A stretch of 7,580 nt of DNA, from assembly GCA_028706795.1 (NCBI GenBank), contig JAQTVK010000043.1, forward strand, positions 1 through 7,580, in the 5' to 3' direction. Shown here one piece after another: positions 1-6,214 of this stretch. The notes below the pieces were generated by a model. It saw only the letters and a list, made by a program, of their open reading frames with translations, did no database searches and was not told the DNA's origin. The position numbers and the translations under genes were made by a program. This stretch comes from Candidatus Omnitrophota bacterium (GTDB lineage: Bacteria; Omnitrophota; Gorgyraeia; Pluralincolimonadales; Pluralincolimonadaceae). How positions within the stretch are numbered: position 1 is the stretch's first letter; every line of letters starts with the position of its first letter.

Positions 1-502
1 CGCTTGTTACCTTAACTACAAATCTCGCCTTATCTGCGCCGTCAGGGGCCGTGCCGCTTACCGAGAGCTGTTTCCAGTCAGTCGCCTCGGTAACGCTCTC
101 GCTCTTTATGCTGCTCAATTTATCATCACCCTGGAACCACTCAATCTCCAGGAACGCCTCGCCTCCGGCGAGGGGACTTTTATGCATGCCCGACTCGTTG
201 GGGCTCATTATATAACCGGTAAAAACATACTTTGTCCCTGATGTCGTACTGATATCCTGGTAGGCACCCCTGTTATCGGTACCGTCAGCGGCCCAGTCAT
301 GCAGGCACCAGTCGCCGCCGTGCTTGAACTCGTTGAGGCGCTCGACACCGCCCCACCCGTTCCAGCCGTCCGCAGTGATATCCGTACCTGACTCAAACCC
401 CGGGTTAAGAAGTAAGTTGTCTGCCGCATTAACGGATGATTGCGTAAAGATGAACATTGCCGCCGCCGCAATTGCCAAAACAGCCGAATAAGCCCTGCTC
501 AT
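1..502 (-). CDS. Secreted protein with carbohydrate-binding-like (CBM4/9-type) domain, 3' end beyond the window
   Basis: An open frame starts at ATG 502 and runs off the left edge; 167 codons are visible with no stop. The start is supported by AAGGAGG at 508-514, five bases upstream, the best ribosome binding site in the window. Residues 1-26 form a Sec signal peptide: Arg3, an Ala/Ile/Val-rich core, and an A-x-A-like end near VNA|AD. The mature part opens with NLLLNPGFESG, then Trp/Gly-rich and alternating hydrophobic strands (AYQDIST, YVFTGYI, AFLEIEWF, ARFVVKV). That is the layout of CBM4/9-like beta-sandwich domains. The protein therefore probably acts outside the inner membrane and may bind glycans. 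Any catalytic or anchoring domain would lie beyond the edge. The gene follows a tRNA gene with no terminator between. The fold assignment is by pattern only; related galactose-binding-like families are possible. Confidence 0.8.
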   Translation of the reverse strand, partial: MSRAYSAVLAIAAAAMFIFTQSSVNAADNLLLNPGFESGTDITADGWNGWGGVERLNEFKHGGDWCLHDWAADGTDNRGAYQDISTTSGTKYVFTGYIMSPNESGMHKSPLAGGEAFLEIEWFQGDDKLSSIKSESVTEATDWKQLSVSGTAPDGADKARFVVKVTS

Positions 503-507
503 GCCGA

Positions 508-514
508 CCTCCTT
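508..514 (-). promoter_or_regulatory. Strong ribosome binding site for the CBM-like gene
   Basis: AAGGAGG on the minus strand, five bases before ATG 502. It fixes the start and shows that this organism uses canonical Shine-Dalgarno sites. The weak or absent sites elsewhere in the window are therefore more notable. Confidence 0.85.
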
Positions 515-524
515 TTGTTATTTT

Positions 525-598
525 TGGTTGCCCCGCTAGGACTCGAACCTAGACAGCAAGATCCAGAATCTTGTGGGCTACCATTACCCAACGGGGCA
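525..598 (-). tRNA. tRNA-Gln (anticodon CTG), CCA encoded
   Basis: All arms can be folded by eye. The acceptor stem pairs TGCCCCG (598-592) with CGGGGCA (535-529). The D arm is GGGT-AATGGTA-GCCC. The anticodon stem CAAGA/TCTTG encloses loop TTCTGGA, giving anticodon CTG, which reads CAG (Gln). The variable loop is CTGTC, and the T arm is CTAGG-TTCGAGT-CCTAG. The discriminator is A (528), followed by encoded CCA (527-525). The first pair is U1-A72, typical of tRNA-Gln and, from published work, recognised by the GatCAB amidotransferase. The discriminator is A rather than the G73 of E. coli and B. subtilis tRNA-Gln. The gene sits 22 bases before a protein-coding start on the same strand. Confidence 0.96.
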
Positions 599-629
599 GA
601 AACTTCGGATCTTATATTGCCGGAAGATA

Positions 630-635
630 ATTATA
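630..635 (-). promoter_or_regulatory. Probable -10 element for the tRNA-Gln / CBM-gene transcript
   Basis: A perfect TATAAT on the minus strand ends 31 bases before the first tRNA base, which would give a 5' leader of about 25 bases for RNase P to remove. The hexamer 17 bases upstream (TTTTAT) is a poor -35. A second weaker -10-like TATAAG lies nearer the tRNA. It falls in the 61-base gap after the glycosyltransferase, so the tRNA need not depend on read-through. Confidence 0.5.
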
Positions 636-659
636 CCTGATTTCCCGCAGAAATAAAAC

Positions 660-2273
660 CTATTTTAACGAGGGAATTTTTTCGCTTAGGACGACCACTC
701 TGTCTAAATTACTCGATATGACCGTGTTCTTCCTGGCGCTTCCGAAAAACCCGCCTATCTTCTCCAGCCCTTCTTCGGTCAAGACGCACAGCACTTTATC
801 CTTATCCCCGAAAAATGTCACCACTTCCGTTTCCGTGCTTAACACGTCCAGCGGATGATCGCTCCAAAAAGGTTTTTTCCCTCCCATATTCAAGACCAGG
901 ACCGGGTTTCCGGTATAAAAATATACCCCCCTCACATACATCTTACTGCAAATTATCGGTTTCCCTCCATAGCCGTATCTCCGCACGATCTCGGGAAGGC
1001 CGTGATCGCTAAAAGCGGTCTCAAGCTTAGCCGGGACCGAAGAGACCCCCGCAAGCAGGAAAGCCGCGAGCGCCGCGATATTCAAAAATACCGCTTGTTT
1101 TATCTTGCCTTTTATCAGAAATACCCCTCCGGCCGCCATGAAAAGGAAAAGCAAAAGAAGGCTTAAAAATAGGGGCTTTGCAAGGTCCGGGTATTCTTTC
1201 GCGATAAACGGCAATGCTATCAGGCCTGCCGCTCCCAGGAGGATGTTGACAATTCCCGCGGCGGTCATCACCTTAGACCTGCCGGAAAGTGAACCCACGG
1301 AAATGGCAAGGGCGCAGCAGAGCGCGGGGAAGAGCGGAAGTATGTAACTGGCTAATTTAGAATGTGCGCAGGTTAATATTAAAAACGTCGAGGCGATCCA
1401 CGAGATAAGGAAAAGGTATTCGTCCTTATGCTCCTTAAAGCCTTTTCCCAGAAATAAGAGATAAGCCGTCCACGGGGCCATGCCTCCTGCTATGACGGCC
1501 GGATAGAAATACCAGGTGTCGGAACTCCGGTGTTCCGCATAAATTATCCTGTGCCAGTTATCCCGCACAAAAAATTCCCCGACAAATTCATTCCCGTATT
1601 TTACGACGGCATAGATAAACCAGCTGCATCCGAGCGCCAGGAATATGAGCCAGTACCTGTTCAGTAAAAATGCCGGCAAGGCCTTGGCCTTCCCGGCCAA
1701 AAAAAGGAACGGGATTATTGCGGCGAAAACAAGTACTACCGCGAGCGGCCCTTTGGTCAGTACGGCCAGGGAGAGGGCTATCATAAAAAGGACGATATAA
1801 GAATCCTTCCCGGACCTGTGCCAGAGATAAAAGGAGTAAAGGGCGAATGCCGTAAAGACCGAGAATACGATATCGGTTATCACCGTCTTTGAAAGCCCGA
1901 AATACAAAAAAGCGGCCGACAAAAACAGGGCCGCATAGAAAGAAACTTGGGCGCCGGAGATCTTCCTCATGAAAAAATAGGTCCCCATGATCCCTATCAG
2001 CCCGACCAGGGCCGGGACAAGCCGCGCCGCGAATGTATTGATACCGAAGGCCTTGAAGGAGCCCATGAGCAGCCAGTAAAATAAGGGGGGTTTCTCGAAC
2101 TGGGGCTTCCCGAAGATAAGAGGCGTAAGGAAGCTCTCGCTAGAGATCATCTCTTTCGCCGTATCGGAGTAAAAGACCTCATCCGGATCGGTAAGATTGA
2201 TGGAGGCGCTTCCGATAAAGTACAAAAAAAGACAGCATGCTATAAGGATAAGAGCGTTTATTCTATCGGTCAT
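660..2273 (-). CDS. ArnT/PMT-type (GT83-like) integral membrane glycosyltransferase
   Basis: This 537-residue polytopic inner-membrane protein has the family layout of lipid-linked sugar transferases, which move a sugar from a polyprenyl-phosphate carrier to an acceptor on the periplasmic face. Visible marks are DPDE at 29-32 after the first membrane segment (the family's catalytic acidic pair), FEKPPLFYW at 59-67, SKTVITD with D134 (second conserved Asp region), LTKGP at 172-176, NWHRIIYAEH at 239-248, PWTAYL at 267-272 and KLASYILPLFPAL at 306-318. About ten hydrophobic segments precede a soluble C-terminal tail from about residue 420. The length matches ArnT-like proteins (about 550). The acceptor, whether lipid A, another lipid or a protein, cannot be read from sequence. 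It lies 45 bases after the lipoprotein gene, so it is probably in the same transcript. Its start has no clear Shine-Dalgarno sequence. Confidence 0.9.
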   Translation of the reverse strand: MTDRINALILIACCLFLYFIGSASINLTDPDEVFYSDTAKEMISSESFLTPLIFGKPQFEKPPLFYWLLMGSFKAFGINTFAARLVPALVGLIGIMGTYFFMRKISGAQVSFYAALFLSAAFLYFGLSKTVITDIVFSVFTAFALYSFYLWHRSGKDSYIVLFMIALSLAVLTKGPLAVVLVFAAIIPFLFLAGKAKALPAFLLNRYWLIFLALGCSWFIYAVVKYGNEFVGEFFVRDNWHRIIYAEHRSSDTWYFYPAVIAGGMAPWTAYLLFLGKGFKEHKDEYLFLISWIASTFLILTCAHSKLASYILPLFPALCCALAISVGSLSGRSKVMTAAGIVNILLGAAGLIALPFIAKEYPDLAKPLFLSLLLLFLFMAAGGVFLIKGKIKQAVFLNIAALAAFLLAGVSSVPAKLETAFSDHGLPEIVRRYGYGGKPIICSKMYVRGVYFYTGNPVLVLNMGGKKPFWSDHPLDVLSTETEVVTFFGDKDKVLCVLTEEGLEKIGGFFGSARKNTVISSNLDRVVVLSEKIPSLK

Positions 2274-2318
2274 CTTTGATCTTCAGGAGGGAGCCAAGTT
2301 AAATACGACGGCAAAATA

Positions 2319-2912
2319 TTACCTTTTCTCTTTAAACCTTATCGATTTGACTATATGGCTGAAATCCTTGCTATATTTTTCGAAGGCCTCTTCCCTGTTT
2401 TCGTACCTGACGGTATAGACCCTGCCGCCGTTCTTTAATATCACGACCCTTTCCTTTACGGGTATCAGCTTGGCACTAGCGCTATAGAGCTTATCCAAGC
2501 CCTTGGAAGAAAAGGTAAGGTCCATCGCCTTTCCTGCCGGAAGCTTTATCTCCGCTTTATCGAGCAATTTTCCTTCGTTTAATTTTAATTTACCGGCAAT
2601 AATGCCCTCGGCAAAGGCCTGGATCTCCCCGGCCCTTGAGGCTTGTACAGAGGTGACTTCAATGGCTGCCCTGCGCGTCTTCGCCCCTACTTTATCCCAC
2701 GGTTCGCCGAAAAAGACATCGGCATAACTGTTATGGGCGCCGCGCGTCTCGCTGGATTCCCATCCCGGGATATAATCCATCGTTATATTGAGCTCCGGGT
2801 CCTTACTGGAATACTTTTTATATTTTCCCGCTCCGGAACAACCGCTACAAGTAACCATGTAGGCCACTCCTAATAATAAAAAAACAAAGATACTGACCGC
2901 CCTTTTATTCAT
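2319..2912 (-). CDS. Small lipoprotein with PsbP/DcrB-like domain
   Basis: The chosen start gives 197 residues. An in-frame ATG 12 bases upstream (2924) exists, but GGAG at 2919-2922 lies inside that extension and six bases before ATG 2912, so the shorter start fits better. The N-terminus is a lipoprotein signal: NKR, then a hydrophobic stretch at about 5-21, ending in C-S-G-C with Cys25 as the likely lipidated residue. Cys at -3 is atypical for a lipobox. The mature part has ITMDYIPGWESS near its start and ends VYTVRYENREEAFEKYSKD...HIVKSIRF. That is the pattern of PsbP/DcrB/Mog1-like small periplasmic proteins, whose function is generally unknown. It follows the pilin-peptidase gene by 17 bases, so co-expression is likely. 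Exact function is not assignable. Confidence 0.82.
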   Translation of the reverse strand: MNKRAVSIFVFLLLGVAYMVTCSGCSGAGKYKKYSSKDPELNITMDYIPGWESSETRGAHNSYADVFFGEPWDKVGAKTRRAAIEVTSVQASRAGEIQAFAEGIIAGKLKLNEGKLLDKAEIKLPAGKAMDLTFSSKGLDKLYSASAKLIPVKERVVILKNGGRVYTVRYENREEAFEKYSKDFSHIVKSIRFKEKR

Positions 2913-2918
2913 ATTCAA

Positions 2919-2922
2919 CTCC
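2919..2922 (-). promoter_or_regulatory. Ribosome binding site deciding the lipoprotein start
   Basis: GGAG, six bases upstream of ATG 2912. The alternative ATG at 2924 overlaps this site and has no purine-rich sequence of its own before it. Confidence 0.65.
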
Positions 2923-2929
2923 ATCTATA

Positions 2930-4105
2930 TCAATATTCCGGTAATCCCGCGAGATCGGGAGGATTGACCCCATACAGGGTCCTTATTGCGGCCTTCATAG
3001 CGGCTTCGCCGCCGGTCGCTTTAAGATTAGCCCAGTAATCCAATTGGCCATTCGTGTCGGTGCCTTTTATTTCGTTCCATACATCGACGGCGTTATCAAA
3101 AGCGTGATATTCCTGGTCTATGGAATCGCCCGGGTACTGGGTTATGTGGATGTCGCTATCCGTCAATTCCGGATGCGCGGCTTTTGTCGCGTCTATCCAT
3201 AGCTGGGGATGATAGTCGTAATCCGCATGAAGAGCTTCGTGCGTGATTATGGAAGCGATAGCGGTATCGGTATAGCCGAGCGCGGGAAGGTTCTGGTTTA
3301 CAAATATCGTGTTGCCTGTAACAAATACATTGTGCCTGTCAACAAGTTCGATATGGTCGGATATGCCCCACCAAAAAGCCAAAGCATCCGACTCGCCATA
3401 ATCATTAACGTTAACATAGACTACTTTTATACTATTGTTAGCGATAAGGTCAAACGCCCAGTCCCCGGAAACAGTGCCCTCCAGCAAATTTAATATGTCG
3501 GCGCTCAGAGTGTTTTGGCGCGGCTTTACCGTACGGATCCCGCCGCCGCCGCTAGGGCTACCGCCGCCGCCGGGAGTGCTCACCGGGCTGTCTTGGCCCG
3601 AGGGAGCCCCGCCGCCGGGGCTTCCGCCCGGGGAAGGTACATCGCCGGGTGGAACACCTTCGGGTTCGCCTTCCGGAGTATCGACCGATTCCGGAGAGAT
3701 CGGCCCGGTTTTGTCCCTGGCTATTACGATCGGCTCCGAAGAAAGGTCCCCGCTATTGATATCATCGAGTATCTTTTCCGCCAAAACGATGAAATTGTCG
3801 TTTGTTACGCCTATAACCTTATAATTATATTCTTTCGACTGTATATCCAGCCCGAGTTTCTCGTTTACTTCTTGGGTATCGGCGGCAGCCACGTACTCGC
3901 CGGTATTCATCTGGTTTATCTCTTCGGCCTTTCCGATGGAGTCTACCGTAGCGACAGCCTCGACGTACTTGGACCTGTTTATGGCGGACTTATAAAAAGT
4001 GAAAATAAGGCCAAAAAGAACCCCCACCACCGCCAGCGCGATCAATATCTCGACTAGGGTAAAGGCCCTTCTCCCTGCACTCTTATATCCCATAACTTGT
4101 TTCAT
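2930..4105 (-). CDS. Prepilin-type protein fused to a HEALH zinc-metallopeptidase-like domain
   Basis: The protein has 391 residues in three parts. Residues 1-40 carry a class III (prepilin) signal: a basic leader, RRA|FTLVE with cleavage expected after Ala14, Glu19 as the conserved Glu+5, then a hydrophobic helix to about 38. Residues 40-130 look like a small type IV pilin/type II pseudopilin body (YVEAVATVDSIGKAEE, then MNTGEYV). Residues 141-189 are a Gly/Pro/Ser linker. Residues 195-391 hold IITHEALHADYDY, with His289, Glu290 and His293 forming HExxH. DSIDQEYHAF follows, where Glu332 could be the third zinc ligand as in gluzincins. Ordinary pseudopilins are about 150 residues with no enzyme domain. 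It should be processed by a PilD-type peptidase and leave the enzyme domain outside the inner membrane. No Shine-Dalgarno precedes ATG 4105 or the in-frame ATG 4093. Protease activity is inferred from the motif only. Confidence 0.88.
   Translation of the reverse strand: MKQVMGYKSAGRRAFTLVEILIALAVVGVLFGLIFTFYKSAINRSKYVEAVATVDSIGKAEEINQMNTGEYVAAADTQEVNEKLGLDIQSKEYNYKVIGVTNDNFIVLAEKILDDINSGDLSSEPIVIARDKTGPISPESVDTPEGEPEGVPPGDVPSPGGSPGGGAPSGQDSPVSTPGGGGSPSGGGGIRTVKPRQNTLSADILNLLEGTVSGDWAFDLIANNSIKVVYVNVNDYGESDALAFWWGISDHIELVDRHNVFVTGNTIFVNQNLPALGYTDTAIASIITHEALHADYDYHPQLWIDATKAAHPELTDSDIHITQYPGDSIDQEYHAFDNAVDVWNEIKGTDTNGQLDYWANLKATGGEAAMKAAIRTLYGVNPPDLAGLPEY
3539..3685 (-). repeat. Low-complexity tract coding the Gly/Pro/Ser linker
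   Basis: Runs of GGC/GCC-type codons give a linker of repeated PGG, SPGG and SGGGG-like units (residues 141-189 of the pilin-peptidase). The tract is much more GC-rich than its surroundings and internally repetitive, so it could vary in length between strains by slippage. It separates the pilin body from the peptidase-like domain. Confidence 0.7.
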
Positions 4106-4139
4106 ACTATAATATTACCATATCCGGCCAAAATATCAA
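4106..4139 (-). promoter_or_regulatory. Candidate extended -10 promoter for the pilin-peptidase gene, possibly leaderless
   Basis: On the minus strand TTGATA (4139-4134) is separated by 16 bases from TAATAT (4117-4112), with TGG just before it forming an extended -10. Six bases then precede ATG 4105, so a start seven bases after the -10 would fall on the A of ATG. An overlapping TATTAT (4114-4109) is an alternative -10 with a less good 19-base spacer. No ribosome binding site lies between promoter and gene. It fills most of the 39-base gap after the gltX-TPR frame. Confidence 0.45.
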
Positions 4140-4144
4140 ACCTC

Positions 4145-6214
4145 TTATTTTTTCTCCGATAGCCCCTTGAGCGCCTTCTTCGCGCTCTGGTCGCCCTTGT
4201 CTATCGCGAGGACTTTTTGGAACCGGTCCCTCGCCCCGGCATAATCGCCTTTAAATGCGTAAGCCACGCCAAGATTATACAAGGCCGTGGTGCTGTCGGG
4301 CTCCTTGGCTATCACTTTATTGTATTCGTCTATCGCGCTGTCGTAATCCTTCGCCTGAAGGAACAGGAAGGCGAGGTTATAATGGACCTCGGGTATATCG
4401 CCGTTCTTCTCAGCGGCTTTTTTGAACATCTCCATCGCAAGCTGGTTGTTCTTATCCGCGGCGTATATCGCGCCGAGGTTGTTAAAGACTTTGGCGTCGC
4501 CGTCCTTGCTGTCGATTATGAATTTGTAATCTTCGGTGGTCTTGGAAAGCCTTCCGGCCTTTTGGTTAAGCACCGCGCGGAGGTAATGCACCTCGTTGCT
4601 CTTCGGGAACGATTGCACCAAAAGGTCGCATAAGTCCGCGGCCTCGCCGTAGCTTCCGGCCTTCACCTTCTCTTCTATCGTCTTCAATATCGTCCCGTAA
4701 TCATACTTGGAGATCGACCCGTCGTCATTCAGTATTTTTTCTATGCGGTCAGGGTTTATGGTGATATCCCCGGAGGGGTCTTTGAGCCAGACGGAATTCT
4801 TATCCCTGCCGATCACCTGTTCGGTTGCCGAAGTCCCGTTTTTGTAGAATATCTTCTCCGCATATAGATCCCGGCATGCCATTAAAAACCCGGCCGCGGC
4901 CAGGATAGATAATGTTTTCCCCAGGCCGGCCTTAAGGCGCGCCAGGGTCTTTTCTTTTCCGATAAGGGAGATCGTCTCGAAAAGGCTCGCGCCGACCTTG
5001 CGGCCCGTGACCGCTACGCGGATGGGATGTATAAGTTCCGCCGCCTTGACGCCCGACTCTGAGGCGAGGTCCCTGACGCAGACCTCGAGCGTCTGAGGGT
5101 CAAATACCTTAAGCGGGCTGAATTTCGCGATGACAGCCTCCAGCCTTGGCCTTATCCCTTCTTTCGCGAGGACCGAGGCGACAGCGGCCTCGTCGTAAGC
5201 CACTTCATCTTTGAAAAACGGGGCGGCCGAATCTATGAGTTCGACGATTGTCTTAGCGCGGGGGTGGAAAAGTTTTATAACTTCCGTGAGGAGGGCCTTG
5301 TCGTAACCATCTTTGATAACACCCTTCTCTTTAAGCCCGGGCACGGCGAGCGCGACCAGGTCTTCGGTCTTTTTTGCCCGGAGATATTCGCCGTTCATCC
5401 AGATCAGCTTATCTATATCAAATACGGAGCCGGTCTTCCCGACCCTCTCGAGGGAAAATTCCCTTATTATCTCTCCTATCGGCATCACCTCGCGGTCGCC
5501 TGTCGGCGCCCAGCCCAAAAGCGAAATGTAATTGACGAGGGCGTCCGGGAGAAAGCCCATCTCCCTGTAATCGGAAATTGAAGTAGCCCCGTGGCGTTTT
5601 GACATCCGCGAACGGTCCGTCCCCAGTATAAGAGGTATATGCGCGAATTTCGGCGGCTCGATGCCGAGCGCCTGGTAGACCGCAAGCTGTTTCGGCGTAT
5701 TCGATATATGGTCGTCGCCGCGTATCACATGGGTGATCTTCATGTCATAATCGTCGATGACGCACGCGAAATTATAGGCGGGAAACCCGTCCGACTTCAT
5801 GAGTACGAGGTCTTTCTGCAGGTTCATATCGAAGGAGACCGGGCCGTGGACGATGTCATCCATCGTCATCGTCACTTTTGGCATGGTAAGGATCACCGCT
5901 TTCTCGCCGCCGAGCGTCCCTTCCGCCTCATACGCCTTTCCTCCTTTAAGCAGCTTCCCGGCATATTCACGGTAGACGTCGAGCCGTTTAGTCTGGTAGA
6001 ACGGCCCCTCGTCCCAATTCATCCCCATCCATTCGAGCGAAGATATTATCTCGCGGAGGAATTCGTCTTTCGAGCGTTCCTTGTCGGTATCTTCCACCCG
6101 GAAGACGAAGATGCCCCCCATATGCCTGGCGAAAAGCCAGTTGAAGAGCGCGGTGCGCGCGCTGCCTATGTGGAGAAAACCCGTCGGAGACGGGGCAAAC
6201 CTTACCCTTACCAT
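4145..6214 (-). CDS. gltX: Glutamyl-tRNA synthetase joined in frame to a TPR lipoprotein-like protein
   Basis: This 689-codon frame has two parts. Residues 1-432 are a complete class I GluRS, which charges tRNA-Glu (and tRNA-Gln in organisms without GlnRS). FAPSPTGFLHIGSAR has HIGS at 15-18, MSK is at 205-207 inside RSRMSKRHG, and the anticodon-binding part ends normally at HPIRVAVTGRK...LIGKEKTLARL. The usual insertion with Cys ligands between about residues 95 and 105 is missing, so it is shorter than the 465-500 typical of the family. Residues 433-447 (KTLSILAAAGFLMAC) look exactly like a lipoprotein signal, with lipobox LMAC and Cys447. A small beta-type segment (455-495) and five 34-residue TPRs (506-539, 540-573, 574-607, 608-641, 642-675) follow. 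A secretion signal inside a cytosolic enzyme suggests a recent fusion, a lost stop codon or a sequence error. The start is preceded by AAGG at 6224-6221 and abuts the korC stop. Confidence 0.9.
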   Translation of the reverse strand: MVRVRFAPSPTGFLHIGSARTALFNWLFARHMGGIFVFRVEDTDKERSKDEFLREIISSLEWMGMNWDEGPFYQTKRLDVYREYAGKLLKGGKAYEAEGTLGGEKAVILTMPKVTMTMDDIVHGPVSFDMNLQKDLVLMKSDGFPAYNFACVIDDYDMKITHVIRGDDHISNTPKQLAVYQALGIEPPKFAHIPLILGTDRSRMSKRHGATSISDYREMGFLPDALVNYISLLGWAPTGDREVMPIGEIIREFSLERVGKTGSVFDIDKLIWMNGEYLRAKKTEDLVALAVPGLKEKGVIKDGYDKALLTEVIKLFHPRAKTIVELIDSAAPFFKDEVAYDEAAVASVLAKEGIRPRLEAVIAKFSPLKVFDPQTLEVCVRDLASESGVKAAELIHPIRVAVTGRKVGASLFETISLIGKEKTLARLKAGLGKTLSILAAAGFLMACRDLYAEKIFYKNGTSATEQVIGRDKNSVWLKDPSGDITINPDRIEKILNDDGSISKYDYGTILKTIEEKVKAGSYGEAADLCDLLVQSFPKSNEVHYLRAVLNQKAGRLSKTTEDYKFIIDSKDGDAKVFNNLGAIYAADKNNQLAMEMFKKAAEKNGDIPEVHYNLAFLFLQAKDYDSAIDEYNKVIAKEPDSTTALYNLGVAYAFKGDYAGARDRFQKVLAIDKGDQSAKKALKGLSEKK
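4922..4933 (-). promoter_or_regulatory. Possible internal translation start (AAGG + CTG) for the TPR lipoprotein
   Basis: AAGG (4933-4930) lies five bases before the CTG codon 431 (4924-4922) of the gltX-TPR frame. Initiation there would yield a 259-residue protein beginning M-G-K-T-L-S and ending its signal at Cys447, a textbook lipoprotein leader. No ATG, GTG or TTG lies in frame between the end of the GltX domain and Met445, which is too late to include the hydrophobic segment. CTG starts are rare, so this is a hypothesis. Confidence 0.25.

Noticed and set aside
440..640. Plus-strand 66-codon frame with GLEPR-like peptide
   Set aside because: It runs across the tRNA-Gln gene. This kind of peptide is a known artefact of translating the antisense of a tRNA T arm.
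640..655. Small inverted repeat ATTTC-CCGCA-GAAAT as terminator of the glycosyltransferase
   Set aside because: A five-base AT-rich stem with no T-run is too weak to call.
2284..2292. AGGAGGG on the plus strand, read as CCCTCCT upstream of the glycosyltransferase
   Set aside because: It looks like a ribosome binding site on plus, but no start codon sits at proper distance and no plus gene is credible. As an anti-Shine-Dalgarno on minus it has no clear partner.
3515..4057. 180-codon and 129-codon plus-strand frames opposite the pilin-peptidase
   Set aside because: Their composition mirrors the GC-rich linker (Ala/Arg or Pro/Gly runs), and they have no recognisable domain; shadows.
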